From: Vibrio neptunius
GTDB taxonomy: Bacteria; Pseudomonadota; Gammaproteobacteria; Enterobacterales; Vibrionaceae
NCBI RefSeq assembly: GCF_000967495.1
Contig: NZ_JXXU01000003.1
Location: forward strand, 1 to 64,000
Direction of reading: 5' to 3'
DNA length: 64,000 bases
Positions 37,402 through 47,536 of this stretch are shown one piece after another (within the stretch, counting starts at the first letter, position 1; each line of letters opens with the position of its first letter). The notes beneath the pieces are model-generated. The model was not told the DNA's origin, made no database searches, and saw only the letters and a program-made list of their open reading frames with translations. The translations under genes and the position numbers were made by a program.

Positions 37402-38388
37402 ATGTCCTTAGATTTTGAACAATACATAAACCTCGCTGATGAAAAACTGGGCGCTCAAGCTATTTACGCGACCGACGATTTCTTTGCTGATAAAAGCCGC
37501 CTTTTGCGCCGTGAAGTGCCAGAGTGGAAGGAAGGAGTTTATGATGACAATGGCAAATGGATGGATGGCTGGGAAAGTCGTCGCAAACGTGGCGAAGGCT
37601 ACGACCACTGTGTGATTCGCCTAGGCCTAGCTGGCGTAATTGCAGGCGTTGATATCGATACCTCTTTCTTTACGGGCAACTTCCCACCGTCGGCATCAAT
37701 TGATGCGTGTTACTCACCAGATGGCGACCCAACGGATGCGACTGAATGGCAAGAAATTCTGCCTTCAATGAGCTTGCAAGGCGATCATCATCACCTTGAG
37801 AAAATTGAAAGCGACGAAGTGTTCACTCACTTACGTCTTAACATCTATCCAGATGGCGGTGTGGCACGTCTTCGTGTTTACGGCCGACCAAGCGTAGATT
37901 GGGACCGCATTGATGCTCAGCAGAAAGTGGACTTAGCCGCTGTTGAAAATGGTGGTCGTGCGTTGGCATGTAGTGACGAGCACTATGGTAATAAATCAAA
38001 CATTCTTGGCCCTGGCCGAGGCGAAAATATGGGTGATGGTTGGGAAACCGCACGTCGACGTACACCAGGGAATGACTGGGTGATCGTTGCGCTGGGCCAT
38101 GCGGGTAATATTGACCGTGTTGTGGTCGATACTGCGCACTTTAAAGGCAATTTCCCAGACAGCTGCTCTATTCAGGCGGCCTACGTTAAAGGTGGCACGG
38201 ATGACCAAGTGGCGACACAAAGCCTGTTCTGGCGTGAGCTTTTACCAGCACAGAAGCTCCAGGCACACGACATTCATGAGTTTGTCTCTGAAGTGAATCA
38301 ACTGGGCGCTGTGACGCACGTTCGTCTGAATATCTTCCCAGATGGTGGTATCAGCCGTCTGCGTTTGTTCGGGACTAAAGCGGAATAA
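37402..38388 (+). CDS. alc: Allantoicase
   Basis: Allantoicase cleaves allantoate into ureidoglycolate and urea. The protein of about 328 residues has two internally related beta-jelly-roll halves: [20 protein letters not shown] in the first and [20 protein letters not shown] in the second. Each half ends in a paired [11 protein letters not shown](I/V)xRLR block. GGAAGG lies nine bases before the ATG at 37402; an ATG at 37393 is also in frame, but the ribosome binding site would touch it. It belongs to the puuE operon, 96 bases after uraD. Confidence 0.96.
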   Translation: MSLDFEQYINLADEKLGAQAIYATDDFFADKSRLLRREVPEWKEGVYDDNGKWMDGWESRRKRGEGYDHCVIRLGLAGVIAGVDIDTSFFTGNFPPSASIDACYSPDGDPTDATEWQEILPSMSLQGDHHHLEKIESDEVFTHLRLNIYPDGGVARLRVYGRPSVDWDRIDAQQKVDLAAVENGGRALACSDEHYGNKSNILGPGRGENMGDGWETARRRTPGNDWVIVALGHAGNIDRVVVDTAHFKGNFPDSCSIQAAYVKGGTDDQVATQSLFWRELLPAQKLQAHDIHEFVSEVNQLGAVTHVRLNIFPDGGISRLRLFGTKAE

Positions 38389-38402
38389 GCGAGGGAAGCG
38401 CA

Positions 38403-38966
38403 ATGAGCAATGGAACTCGCCGATTAAAAATAGAGCCACTCACCAAAGAGACGTTTGCTGAATTTGGCGACGTTATTGAAGTCGAAAACAGCGACTACTT
38501 TATGATCAATAACGGCTCAACCCGTCGTTACCACAAGCTGGCGAGCACGGACGTACAAGATCAAGGTGGTGAAGCCATCATCAGTATCTTTCAGGCCACG
38601 CCGCTGAGCTACCCGTTAACGATTAAGATGCTGGAACGTCATCCGCTTGGTTCACAGGCTTTCGTTCCGTTGCTTGGGCAACCTTATTTAATTGTTGTTG
38701 CACCGAAAGGAGATCAGCCCCAGTTGTCGCAAAGCCGTGCCTTTATCAGCAATGGTCGGCAAGGCGTCAATTACCACAAAGGTGTTTGGCACCATCCGGT
38801 GTTGGCGTTGACCGAGCATGATCAGTTTTTGATCGTTGATCGAGGTGGTGACGGGCATAACTGTGATGAAGTGTTTTTCGACACCGATTTGGTCTCTGTG
38901 CATCTGGAAGATATTCCAGCCAACAGCAGCACGAATGAAGAGCAACGCATGGAACAAGCGTTGTAA
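38403..38966 (+). CDS. allA: Ureidoglycolate lyase
   Basis: The 187-residue cupin-fold protein converts ureidoglycolate into glyoxylate and urea. Conserved parts include PLTKETFAEFGDVIE at the N-terminus, ERHPLGSQAFVPL in the middle and GVNYHKGVWHHPVLAL. The last holds the metal or active-site His residues. It follows alc by 14 bases and ends the soluble part of the pathway. Urea is released in two steps, but no urease is seen in this window. Confidence 0.95.
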   Translation: MSNGTRRLKIEPLTKETFAEFGDVIEVENSDYFMINNGSTRRYHKLASTDVQDQGGEAIISIFQATPLSYPLTIKMLERHPLGSQAFVPLLGQPYLIVVAPKGDQPQLSQSRAFISNGRQGVNYHKGVWHHPVLALTEHDQFLIVDRGGDGHNCDEVFFDTDLVSVHLEDIPANSSTNEEQRMEQAL

Positions 38967-39032
38967 TGCTGGCACTGCCCATCACAGGGTTCCCTTGTGA
39001 TGGAAAGCGCTGGCAGTAAATAGGAGTTTATT

Positions 39033-40328
39033 ATGGATCCACATATCACGGAGTGGTTGAATCTGGCGATTCGCTGGGTTCACATGATAGTCGGGATCGC
39101 CTGGATTGGTGCATCGTTTTACTTTGTTTGGTTGGAGAACAACCTAAACCGCGTTAACCCGAAAACTGGCCTGTCAGGCGACTTGTGGGCAATTCATGGC
39201 GGTGGTATCTACCACCTTGAAAAGTACAAACTAGCGCCACCAGAAATGCCAGAGCACCTGCACTGGTTTAAATGGGAAGCATACTTCACTTGGATTACCG
39301 GTGTGTTGCTACTGGCGGTTGTTTATTACCTCAATGCAGAAATCTATCTGATTGCACCGGGCTCTGGCCTGTCACCTACTACTGCGATTGCGATTGGTGT
39401 GGGGGCGTTAGTCGCAGGCTGGTTCATTTACGATCTCTTGTGTGATTCGCCTTTAGGCAAAACCCCAATGCTGCTGGGACTGGTTCTGTTTGTGCTGCTT
39501 GTTGGAGCCACCTACGGATTGGCTCAGGTCTTTAGTGGTCGCGGTGCTTACATCCACGTTGGTGCCATCATAGGTACTATCATGGTGGGTAACGTTTTTC
39601 GCGTTATCATGCCTGCGCAGCGCAATCTGGTGAGTGCGATTGAAGAAAACCGCGAACCGGATCCGGCACTGCCAGCGAAAGGCTTACTGCGTTCTCGCCA
39701 CAATAACTACCTGACATTGCCTGTACTGTTCATCATGATCAGTAACCACTTCCCGAGCACTTACGGTTCGGAGTACAACTGGGCGATTCTAGCGGGTCTG
39801 GCGATCTTCAGTATCCTAGTGCGACACTACTTCAACACACGTCATGGCAGTCAGAAATTTGCCTGGACGATCCCTGTGGCGGCTTTGGGTATGATCACGT
39901 TGGCATTTGTGACTTCTCCTTATGCGAACCGACCAGCAGCGCCAGTGGCGAAAGCACCGGTTGTACAACAGCAGGCTGCGCCTGTTGCTGAAGCTGGGGC
40001 AAAAACCGCATTGGCAGCAACCGCTGAGCAGGCTCCTCAGGGGCAAGCAGCATCTACAACAAGTGGTGTCAGCTTTGCCGAAGTGAACAAGGTCATTCAG
40101 GAGCGCTGCTCTGTATGTCACTCTGCTACGCCAACGCATGCAGCATTTGCGGTTGCGCCTGGAGGTGTTGTACTAGATACCCCTGAAGAGATCTTAACTA
40201 ATGTCCCACGCATCATTTCTCAGTCCGTTGCGACTAAAGTGATGCCGCTGGGCAACCTGACTCAGATGACCGATGAGGAACGATCTCTTATCGGCGTTTG
40301 GGTGGAACAAGGTGCAGTTATCCAGTAA
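39033..40328 (+). CDS. puuD: Membrane-bound urate hydroxylase with C-terminal cytochrome c domain
   Basis: PuuD oxidises urate to 5-hydroxyisourate in bacteria that lack uricase. The 431-residue protein has about eight membrane helices (residues 10-300; LAIRWVHMIVGIAWIGASFY first). A proline/alanine-rich linker (about 300-345) and a periplasmic cytochrome c domain with the heme motif CSVCH and a Met ligand region KVMPLGN follow. Electrons should go to a cytochrome c oxidase rather than to the bo3 oxidase also encoded in the window. The gene closes the puuE operon, and a strong terminator follows. Confidence 0.95.
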   Translation: MDPHITEWLNLAIRWVHMIVGIAWIGASFYFVWLENNLNRVNPKTGLSGDLWAIHGGGIYHLEKYKLAPPEMPEHLHWFKWEAYFTWITGVLLLAVVYYLNAEIYLIAPGSGLSPTTAIAIGVGALVAGWFIYDLLCDSPLGKTPMLLGLVLFVLLVGATYGLAQVFSGRGAYIHVGAIIGTIMVGNVFRVIMPAQRNLVSAIEENREPDPALPAKGLLRSRHNNYLTLPVLFIMISNHFPSTYGSEYNWAILAGLAIFSILVRHYFNTRHGSQKFAWTIPVAALGMITLAFVTSPYANRPAAPVAKAPVVQQQAAPVAEAGAKTALAATAEQAPQGQAASTTSGVSFAEVNKVIQERCSVCHSATPTHAAFAVAPGGVVLDTPEEILTNVPRIISQSVATKVMPLGNLTQMTDEERSLIGVWVEQGAVIQ

Positions 40329-40419
40329 CTGCGCTGCGGGACTGAATATCGGCCTGATTTCCTGCCGACTGATGCCGACTCCTCATTCCCGGCTGTCTCC
40401 AGACAGTGCATCTCCCTTT

Positions 40420-40446
40420 CCCCGGAACACGTTCCGGGGTTTTTTA
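40420..40446 (+). terminator. Terminator after puuD
   Basis: CCCCGGAAC and GTTCCGGGG form a strong hairpin, followed by six T residues. It lies 91 bases after the stop, the end of the puuE-uraD-alc-allA-puuD operon. Confidence 0.95.
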
Positions 40447-40659
40447 TAGTTGTTAAGAAGCAAGAAATGCAAGGTTGTTGAAGTTGTGATGTTTATCTTC
40501 AATCAACGCATGCAGAAATTTTGGCTGTGCTACGTTTACTACTAATAGGTAATGCATTAGTTGTAAATGAAAGGCTGAGAGCGACATTTCTACCTTCTTT
40601 CTCTTTTCGCGGGCTCATTAGATGGGCCCTATATTGGTCAATCATAAAAGGATTTAGAT
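40447..40659. other. Intergenic region before the chemoreceptor gene
   Basis: No gene is supported. It is moderately AT-rich and must hold the promoter of the chemoreceptor gene; no distinct operator is seen. Confidence 0.4.
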
Positions 40660-42582
40660 GTGACGAAATTAGCTATCAGCATAAGACACAAAACCATACT
40701 GGCGACAGTATTGGCAGTGGTTCTGGTGATCATCGTACTGATCAGTACTACTGTTAGCCAAGGTCGTAAGATCATTCTCGACCAAACCTATTCGCAGCAG
40801 CTTCCGGCTTCGTTGGGAGAAGTGAGTAATAAAATTAAGCTTGAGTTGGAGAAACCGCTGGTTATCGCAGATGTGATGTCTGAGCTTTCCCAACTGACTG
40901 AATTTGCAGGTGAGGGCAGTGAAGAAATCGTCGATGTCCTTAGCCGTATCAAGCAGCAGTTTGGTGCACTGACGGCATTCTACGTCAATACCGTTGATAG
41001 TGGCTACTACATTCCTACCGGAAAATTGAAAGACATGTCGGCACAGTCTAACGATGACCAATGGTTTTATGGTTTTCTCGCCAGTGGCAAGAAGGTCGAG
41101 CTATCGATTGATGTCGATGACTCTACTGGTGTAGCGACTGTGTTTGTTAACCATGTGGTGATGCAACAGGGCAAGCGTATTGGTGTTACTGGGATTGGCT
41201 TGTCGCTACAAAATATGGGGAAAACTGTCGCAAACTACTCGCTAGGTGAGCAAGGTCAACTGATGCTGGTCGACAATCAAGGAGTAGTGAAGATTCACGC
41301 AGATGCCAATCTGGTTGGTAAATCACTCAACGACTTACAGCTTCGAGAATTGGCAGCGGAGCTGGGAAAGCTCAGTGACACAGACTCACATATCATTGAA
41401 GCTGAAGTGAACGGCAGCGCCATGATTGTCGGGTTTATTGCTTTGCCAGAGCTCGGTTGGACACTAGTTTCTCTTCAGCCTCAAAGTGAAGTGCTGGCGG
41501 AGCTGAATCAGTTTATTCAGACCATGACCTACATCGGCGTGGTAGTGGCCTTACTATTTATCGTCATCAGTGCTTATATGACCAACACGCTGCTCAAGCC
41601 ATTGTCGACCACGGCCGATTTGCTGTTGGAAATCGGTGGCGGCGGCGGTGACTTAACGCAAAGGCTTGATGAAAGCCGTAATGACGAAGTTGGTAGCATT
41701 GCCCGTGGTTACAACCAGTTTGTTGCTTATATGGGCAATGTCTTGCAAGAGATCGACCGCTCGCGCGCTGATTTGGTGGCAACCATTGATCATATTGATT
41801 CTCAAGCCAGTGAGATGAAACATCAGATCCAAGGGCAGGAGCAGAACATTGACCAAGTCGCGACAGCGATCCATGAAATGAGCGCTAGCTCGGAAGAGAT
41901 CGCCAGCAATGCCAACAATACGTCAGACAATGTGCAGCAAGCGACAGTAGAAGTGAAACATGGCCTGTCATCGGTCAGTGACACATTTTCTCATACCGAA
42001 GCGATGAGCCGACAGTTGGATCAGAGTAGTCAGAGTATTGAGAAACTCTCCAATGACATCAACGCCATTGATACGGTACTGGATGTGATTAGTGGCGTGT
42101 CGGAGCAAACCAATTTGCTTGCACTCAATGCGGCGATAGAAGCTGCTCGTGCGGGAGATCAAGGAAGAGGGTTTGCTGTGGTAGCGGATGAAGTGCGCAC
42201 ATTAGCGTCACGTACGCAGGATTCAGCCAGTGAAATTCGCACCATTATCGAAAATCTTCAGGGCCTCAGCGATACAGTGGTGAAAGAAGTTGGCCAGAGT
42301 CACAGTACCGGTAAAGCGTGTTTAACCGCCGCTCAGGCTTCTGAGAAGCATTTAGAGTCGATCAATCAGTTTGTGGATGAGATTCACCAACTGAGTAGTC
42401 AGACCGCCACCGCGACCAATGAACAGTCTCAGGTTATCAATGAAATTGCTCCGCATGTTTCGAGTATTGCTGATGTGGCACGCAGCAACACTGAAATGGT
42501 CAATCAAACCTCCCATCATTGTGCCGATCTGAAAGACAATGTGAATTTTCTCAGCCAGCTGGTGGCCAAGTTCAAGTTCTAA
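40660..42582 (+). CDS. Methyl-accepting chemotaxis protein with Cache-type sensor
   Basis: The GTG at 40660 has AAAAGGA seven bases upstream, giving 640 residues. A membrane helix (about 12-34) is followed by a ~250-residue periplasmic sensor with dCache-like features ([56 protein letters not shown]). A second helix lies at about 287-310. HAMP and the signalling hairpin [20 protein letters not shown] follow. Placed directly after the urate operon, it could sense a purine-related compound, but nothing in the sequence proves it. Confidence 0.92.
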   Translation: MTKLAISIRHKTILATVLAVVLVIIVLISTTVSQGRKIILDQTYSQQLPASLGEVSNKIKLELEKPLVIADVMSELSQLTEFAGEGSEEIVDVLSRIKQQFGALTAFYVNTVDSGYYIPTGKLKDMSAQSNDDQWFYGFLASGKKVELSIDVDDSTGVATVFVNHVVMQQGKRIGVTGIGLSLQNMGKTVANYSLGEQGQLMLVDNQGVVKIHADANLVGKSLNDLQLRELAAELGKLSDTDSHIIEAEVNGSAMIVGFIALPELGWTLVSLQPQSEVLAELNQFIQTMTYIGVVVALLFIVISAYMTNTLLKPLSTTADLLLEIGGGGGDLTQRLDESRNDEVGSIARGYNQFVAYMGNVLQEIDRSRADLVATIDHIDSQASEMKHQIQGQEQNIDQVATAIHEMSASSEEIASNANNTSDNVQQATVEVKHGLSSVSDTFSHTEAMSRQLDQSSQSIEKLSNDINAIDTVLDVISGVSEQTNLLALNAAIEAARAGDQGRGFAVVADEVRTLASRTQDSASEIRTIIENLQGLSDTVVKEVGQSHSTGKACLTAAQASEKHLESINQFVDEIHQLSSQTATATNEQSQVINEIAPHVSSIADVARSNTEMVNQTSHHCADLKDNVNFLSQLVAKFKF

Positions 42583-42590
42583 CTCGTAAG

Positions 42591-42614
42591 GCGGCCATAA
42601 GGCCGCTTTTTTAT
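42591..42614 (+). terminator. Terminator after the Cache chemoreceptor gene
   Basis: GCGGCC / GGCCGC hairpin with a 4-base loop and a run of six T residues, eight bases after the stop. Confidence 0.9.
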
Positions 42615-42620
42615 TGGAGG

Positions 42621-43286
42621 CTAGGGATCGTTACGGTAGCCGGGCAGATAGATGGGCTCCTGCTGGTAAGCCTCATCTAACCATTCTCTTACGTATGGGC
42701 GATTGAGCAGTTCACTGAACCAACGTTGGGTATAAGGCCATCGCTCATCGGCCTCAAGGTGAGAAGAAAAACGCACCACCGATGGCAGCAGCATAATGTC
42801 TGCGATGGAAAACGCTCCCACCAAGTACTGCCCACCGTACTCGTTAATGGTGTCGTTCCAGAGCTGATAAATGGCTTCAATTTGCGCCGTTTCATCTTGG
42901 CTCAGCGCTTTTTTGTCAGGATAAAATGCGCTCTCAAACGATAATGCTGAGCAGACACGGCCAAAAGTGGAATGCTGCCAGGAGGCAAACGATCTGGCTT
43001 TGGCTCGTGCGCTAATGTCTTCTGGCCACAAGCTACCTTCACCGAGTTCACTGGCGTATTCAGCGATCGCTAGTGAGTCAAAAATGATCAGGCCATCGTC
43101 ATCCAGCACGGGCACTGCCGCTGGTGGAGAGAAGGTACCAATATGCTGCAGATTTTCCCAACGTTGCGGGCGGCGGATGTCGATAATCCGTTCTTCAAAA
43201 GGAATCCCCTGTTCTTTTAACGCCAACCAAGCCCTGAATGCCCAGCTAGAGGCATTACGATTGCCACTGTAGAGAATGCGTTTCAT
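42621..43286 (-). CDS. Glutathione S-transferase
   Basis: The 221-residue protein has an N-terminal thioredoxin-like GST domain (ILYSGNRNASSWAFRAWLAL, then PPAAVPVLDDDGLIIFDSLAIAEY with the cis-Pro and the glutathione-binding Asp-Ser). A helical C-terminal domain contains GGQYLVGAFSIADIMLLP, the GST N-capping motif. Cytoplasmic detoxification is the likely role, and the substrate is unknown. It is divergent from an Lrp-family regulator gene. Confidence 0.9.
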   Translation of the reverse strand: MKRILYSGNRNASSWAFRAWLALKEQGIPFEERIIDIRRPQRWENLQHIGTFSPPAAVPVLDDDGLIIFDSLAIAEYASELGEGSLWPEDISARAKARSFASWQHSTFGRVCSALSFESAFYPDKKALSQDETAQIEAIYQLWNDTINEYGGQYLVGAFSIADIMLLPSVVRFSSHLEADERWPYTQRWFSELLNRPYVREWLDEAYQQEPIYLPGYRNDP

Positions 43287-43408
43287 GCTGTGTCCTTTCT
43301 GATGATGATGACGCTATTATAAGATTGTTCCGCTGCTGATTCGCTTGAATATCGACATGTAAACGCCTATAAAAAAGCGTATATCTTAATTTTACGCGGA
43401 ATAATTGC

Positions 43409-43861
43409 ATGGATGCTTTTGATCATCACATTCTTCGAGCTCTTCAGAACAACAGTCGAATCAGTAGTGAAGTATTAGGTGCGGAGATTGGTTTATCCCC
43501 ATCGGCTTGTCAGCGGCGAATCAAAAAACTCAAACAACATGGGGTGATCAAGCAAGAAGTGGCGGTGCTGGATGCTGGTCAACTTCCGGGATTCATCACT
43601 ACATTGGTGGATATTACTCTGGAGCGCGGTGGAGAAACCGCGCTGGATGAGTTTATTCATGTACTAGAAGCCGAATCGCAGGTTCAGCAGTTTTATTATG
43701 TGGCGGGCGACGTGGATTTTGTTGTCATTGTGGTCACTCGGGATATGAAAGCTTATGATGCACTGTCGAGGCGTCTATTTATGTCCAACCAAAACATCAA
43801 AAAGTTTTCGACCAAAGTGGTGATCCAACCGGGTAAAGTTGGCCTTGGACTTCCTATCTGA
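43409..43861 (+). CDS. Lrp/AsnC-family transcriptional regulator
   Basis: The 150-residue protein has an N-terminal winged helix (DAFDHHILRALQNNSRIS, then LSPSACQRRIKKLKQHGVI) and a C-terminal ligand-binding RAM domain ending in VVTRDMKAYDALSRRLF, then FSTKVVIQ. Members respond to amino acids. It is divergent from a GST gene, whose promoter it may control. The intergenic region of 122 bases is AT-rich, with no obvious repeat. Confidence 0.9.
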   Translation: MDAFDHHILRALQNNSRISSEVLGAEIGLSPSACQRRIKKLKQHGVIKQEVAVLDAGQLPGFITTLVDITLERGGETALDEFIHVLEAESQVQQFYYVAGDVDFVVIVVTRDMKAYDALSRRLFMSNQNIKKFSTKVVIQPGKVGLGLPI

Positions 43862-43984
43862 AATGTGCAGCTTTTGTTTTGACTTCAAAGGGTTGAAAAG
43901 GCATTTAATCAATCCTTGTCTATACTGATTCTGAACACTGATAAATAGTGTGAATAATTGAAGCAGGATATTCGAGGGATAGCT

Positions 43985-44485
43985 ATGCGCAAAACAACAT
44001 GGTTTATTACGTTGGTGGTTGGTTTGATATTGGCCAATGTGGTTTACGCTCTGCCTACTCCAGAAGGTGACCCAGTTCTTTGGGTGTCGGGAGCGATCAC
44101 CGAGTCCAACACTGCCGATGGTGCTGAGTTAGATTCTGCAATGATCAAGCAACTTGAGCAAGGAACGATCAAAACCAACAACCATGTCGTTTCCAATGTT
44201 GTCGAATACAAAGGACCGAAACTCAGTGCGTTGTTGGATTATGTCGGAGCACAAGGTTCAACGGTTAAAGTGATTGCTTGGGATGATTATGTGGTCAGTA
44301 TTCCGATATCAGACATTAAAAAATACGGTGTTTTGTTGGCAACACATGAAGATGGCATCAAAATGACCATAGACGGTAAAGGTCCTTTCTTCGTTGTTTT
44401 CCCTTTCACTGATAACCCCGAGATCCAAAATGATCTGTTTTATAGCCTGTCAGTGTGGCAAGTTCGTGAGATTGTTATCGAGTAA
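43985..44485 (+). CDS. Exported molybdopterin-binding-fold protein without cysteine
   Basis: The ATG at 43985 has GAGGGA about six bases upstream and opens a signal peptide (FITLVVGLILANVVYA); an earlier frame extension is rejected. The mature ~140 residues follow the SUOX-like oxidoreductase molybdopterin-binding fold: PVLWVSGAI, YKGPKLSALLDYVGA, VIAWDDYVVSIPISDI, GPFFVVFPFTDNPEI and WQVREIVIE. The whole protein has no Cys, so the usual Mo-ligand Cys is absent. A binding or sensing role is therefore more likely than catalysis. It lies 5 bases before a hybrid kinase gene, which suggests a paired sensor. Confidence 0.75.
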   Translation: MRKTTWFITLVVGLILANVVYALPTPEGDPVLWVSGAITESNTADGAELDSAMIKQLEQGTIKTNNHVVSNVVEYKGPKLSALLDYVGAQGSTVKVIAWDDYVVSIPISDIKKYGVLLATHEDGIKMTIDGKGPFFVVFPFTDNPEIQNDLFYSLSVWQVREIVIE

Positions 44486-44490
44486 ACAGT

Positions 44491-46593
44491 ATGGAACGGT
44501 TTTGGGATAGGGGACGTTACTTTGTTGTCACTATTTCGGCATTGTGTGCTTTGCTTCTAATGGTGATTGCTTACGTTTTTTATTCTGTAACTGAAATCAA
44601 AAATGTTTCCTCTGAGCCTTATGTTACGATAATCAATAACAATATTTCAGCGAAAACAAAACTGCTGTTCGTCAAATCTGAAGTACTCTCTTTCGCCGCC
44701 CTGCAAGATGAGAAGAGCCTGTCAAAACTTAGGTTCAAGTCCAGAATTTATAAGTCGAGTATCTTGCAGGATCTCCTCGCAGAGAGAACCAATCGTGTAC
44801 ATGCACAATTTGGTAATCTGAATGAGCTGCAACAAGTTGTTGGGGATATTCGGTCTGTTTTCGACTCGATAGACCAGCTTAGTCTTACCAATGTGGACGC
44901 CATCGATGCTGTGATAAATCGCATCGACGGCACTTATTCGAGGCTCAATGTTTATCTAGCTGACTTTGTTGCTGAGGTGCAACGCCAGCAGATCGAATTT
45001 CTCGACTTCAAAGAATCTTTCTACAACAAGCAGTATGTCTATTTAGGTATCATTTTGTTGTGTTCCATGCTGATGATTAGTGTGATTTCATGGATGTATC
45101 TACACCAGATTAGGCTAGGTAAAGATCTAGAGGAAAGAACCAAGGTGATGGAGGAGGCGAAGCGCAACGCTGAGCAAAGCTCTATCGCGAAAGCCCGATT
45201 CCTCGCCAACATGTCTCATGAAATGCGTACTCCTCTGAATGCCATTATTGGCTTGAGTCAGAAAGAGTATTACCAATCGTCTGATGAGCAAACCAGACAC
45301 TTCCTTTCGATGATCAACAGCTCGGGGGAGCACCTTCTCAAATTGATCAATAACGTGTTAGATCTCAGCAAGATTGAGCAAGGTAAGTCCAAATTGGAGA
45401 GCGATGAGTTCTTTATCAGTGAGCTGATTGATGTCTCTAAAACCGTGTTTATTAACTTCGATAAGCAGCAAGGGGTTGATGTCTTTTTTTCAGTCTCTTT
45501 GGATCGAAACTACAAGATAAAATCAGACAAAACCAAGCTTGTGCAGATAATCAATAACTTAGGTTACAACGCACTCAAATTTACAGAATCCGGTCACGTC
45601 GAGATCCAAATATCACTCAGCTCAGAGTCTGGGATTTTCAATATCGTAGTGAGGGATACAGGGATTGGTATGACTCAAGAGCAGCTTGATAAGGTGTTTC
45701 AGGAGTTTACCCAAGCAGATGACTCGATTACCCGAAAGTATGGAGGCACAGGGCTGGGGTTGTCGATATGCCAGTCTTTAGTGAATTTGTTGGGGGGTTC
45801 TATCAGTGTAGAAAGTTCGCTGGGTGAGGGGAGTGAATTCACCATCAAAGTCCCTGTGAGTATTATTGATTCTGTGCCTTTAGTTGATGACAAGCAGGCG
45901 ACCAGAGCAGTGAGAGTGCTTTCAGACAACCACTATGCGACTGAGTTGATTACCAAAGGTCTCAACAAGCTGGGGCTGCATGACGCTCATGGGGATGCGG
46001 TATTATGTTACCTGAGCAATGATGATGTTTTGGAAAGTACGCTCAAGCAAGCACACTGCCGTGACGACCAAACACTGATAGTGTATGGCAATATCAATAC
46101 GACACTTCTGCCGAGCGAAAACATGACATTATTGAGTAAGCCGTACGATTTGTTCAGTTTGCTTGATTGTTTAAAAGCGCTGGCGAATACGGACTCACAA
46201 CAAGAGTGCACCGTCGATGAGGCTGACGTTTCAGGCGTCTCCGTGATGTTGGTTGAAGACATTCGCATGAACCAAATTGTCGCGCAGAAAATGTTGGCCA
46301 CCTTGGAAGCTGAAGTTACGACTGTGAATAACGGGCAGGAGTGTGTCAACCTACTCAGTCATGAGCAATTCGACATTATATTGATGGATATTCAAATGCC
46401 GATAATGGATGGCTTAGAAGCACTCAAACAGATAAAGCGTGACAACCTTGCGCCAGACACCGCTATCATTGCCCTGACCGCCAACACGTTTGAAAGTGAT
46501 GTACAGAACTACCAAGAGCAAGGCTTTGATAACGTGCTTCCTAAACCATTTAAATTAGAGTGGTTGAAAGAGATGTTGGAGCAACACGTATGA
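44491..46593 (+). CDS. Hybrid sensor histidine kinase with C-terminal receiver domain
   Basis: The 700-residue protein has membrane helices at about 12-32 and 177-199 around a helical periplasmic sensor, then a short coiled segment. HisKA follows with FLANMSHEMRTPLNAIIGLS (phospho-His about residue 243). The HATPase domain has IINNLGYNALKFT, VRDTGIGMT and GGTGLGLSICQSL, then a degenerate receiver-like stretch and a complete receiver domain (VMLVEDIRMNQ, with Asp in ILMDIQMPIMDG). No DNA-binding output is fused, and no Hpt or regulator gene is nearby. The signal probably comes through the molybdopterin-fold protein encoded just upstream. Confidence 0.92.
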   Translation: MERFWDRGRYFVVTISALCALLLMVIAYVFYSVTEIKNVSSEPYVTIINNNISAKTKLLFVKSEVLSFAALQDEKSLSKLRFKSRIYKSSILQDLLAERTNRVHAQFGNLNELQQVVGDIRSVFDSIDQLSLTNVDAIDAVINRIDGTYSRLNVYLADFVAEVQRQQIEFLDFKESFYNKQYVYLGIILLCSMLMISVISWMYLHQIRLGKDLEERTKVMEEAKRNAEQSSIAKARFLANMSHEMRTPLNAIIGLSQKEYYQSSDEQTRHFLSMINSSGEHLLKLINNVLDLSKIEQGKSKLESDEFFISELIDVSKTVFINFDKQQGVDVFFSVSLDRNYKIKSDKTKLVQIINNLGYNALKFTESGHVEIQISLSSESGIFNIVVRDTGIGMTQEQLDKVFQEFTQADDSITRKYGGTGLGLSICQSLVNLLGGSISVESSLGEGSEFTIKVPVSIIDSVPLVDDKQATRAVRVLSDNHYATELITKGLNKLGLHDAHGDAVLCYLSNDDVLESTLKQAHCRDDQTLIVYGNINTTLLPSENMTLLSKPYDLFSLLDCLKALANTDSQQECTVDEADVSGVSVMLVEDIRMNQIVAQKMLATLEAEVTTVNNGQECVNLLSHEQFDIILMDIQMPIMDGLEALKQIKRDNLAPDTAIIALTANTFESDVQNYQEQGFDNVLPKPFKLEWLKEMLEQHV

Positions 46594-46609
46594 GTGTGTC
46601 GTTCTAACC

Positions 46610-47338
46610 CTATTTCACGCCAACGATCATTCCCACTCTTTGATTTTCGATACCCAGCAGCCATTTTTTAATGGGATTTAAATTGCCAAAGTCGTAACAG
46701 TGGGCAGAGAAGACGCTATTAAAGCCTGCTTTGATAAGTTGCTCTCGCCAGAACAGCTCTGAATTAAAACACACTCCGATCCCGGCAGTATTTGATCCTA
46801 ACTTGGCGACTAGGGTTTTAATCAGGGTAGAGGAGGTGAGTTGATAGATCCTTTTGCCTGGCACATTGGAGTGGTCAGCACCTTCATACAGATTTTCAAA
46901 AATCACCACGATGCCTTCTGGTGCTAGCATGTCGTAAGCATCTTTCAGCCCCTTTAACTGTAAGTCATGCGTCTTGGAGTAGCTTGGCGCGACAAAATGA
47001 TTGAGTACCCAGTTGAACTGGACTAAATCGTATTTGAAGAAGCAGTCGAAGCTTTGGTAATGGGCTTGGATCAGGTTTTTGCGACTATTCGGATTGTTCT
47101 CGTTCAATGCATTCTCGTCAGGGTCAACGATAGTGACCTGGCAGCCTGGATATCGGCCGATGAGTTTGTCTGCGTAGCTACCCTCGCCTCCACCGACATC
47201 GAGAAAATGTGCTTGGTTAGGATTTGGTATGTAACGTTCAATAATATCTGAGACAAGGTGAAATAGCTCCTTGTCGATAATGTCTCCCTTGGATAAAACC
47301 ATTTTATTTTGGCCAAAATATTTAGCTTGTTCACTCAT
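46610..47338 (-). CDS. SAM-dependent methyltransferase
   Basis: The ATG at 47338 has GGAGG eight bases upstream; a GTG 15 bases earlier overlaps that site and is rejected. The 242-residue protein has a class I methyltransferase core: motif I FLDVGGGEGSYADKL (about residues 43-57), acidic VTIVDPDENAL, and a motif IV region VQFNWVLNHFV. The substrate is unknown. It is convergent with the hybrid kinase gene with only 16 bases between. Confidence 0.8.
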   Translation of the reverse strand: MSEQAKYFGQNKMVLSKGDIIDKELFHLVSDIIERYIPNPNQAHFLDVGGGEGSYADKLIGRYPGCQVTIVDPDENALNENNPNSRKNLIQAHYQSFDCFFKYDLVQFNWVLNHFVAPSYSKTHDLQLKGLKDAYDMLAPEGIVVIFENLYEGADHSNVPGKRIYQLTSSTLIKTLVAKLGSNTAGIGVCFNSELFWREQLIKAGFNSVFSAHCYDFGNLNPIKKWLLGIENQRVGMIVGVK

Positions 47339-47485
47339 ATTCAACACCTCCACTGTTACGATGAAACTTAGCAGTTATTGTGCCGATATTTTTATTGTTT
47401 AAGTTGTTGTTTTATATGTTTTTATTTCAATCATTGTTGACGTTGTTATTTTGAGATTGATTTTGGGAATCAATAAGAGATATGA

Positions 47486-47520
47486 AATAAAAAAAACGCT
47501 CTTGCTTTGCAAGCGCGTTT
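47486..47520 (-). terminator. Terminator of the xdhABC-guaD operon
   Basis: On the minus strand a GCGCTTGC / GCAAGAGC-like hairpin is followed by a run of eight T residues. It lies about 17 bases after the guaD stop. Confidence 0.9.
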
Positions 47521-47536
47521 TCACTAAAAGACTGAG

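Noticed and set aside
40521..40757. A 78-codon frame before the Cache chemoreceptor gene
   Set aside because: It runs into the receptor gene in another frame and has no ribosome binding site.
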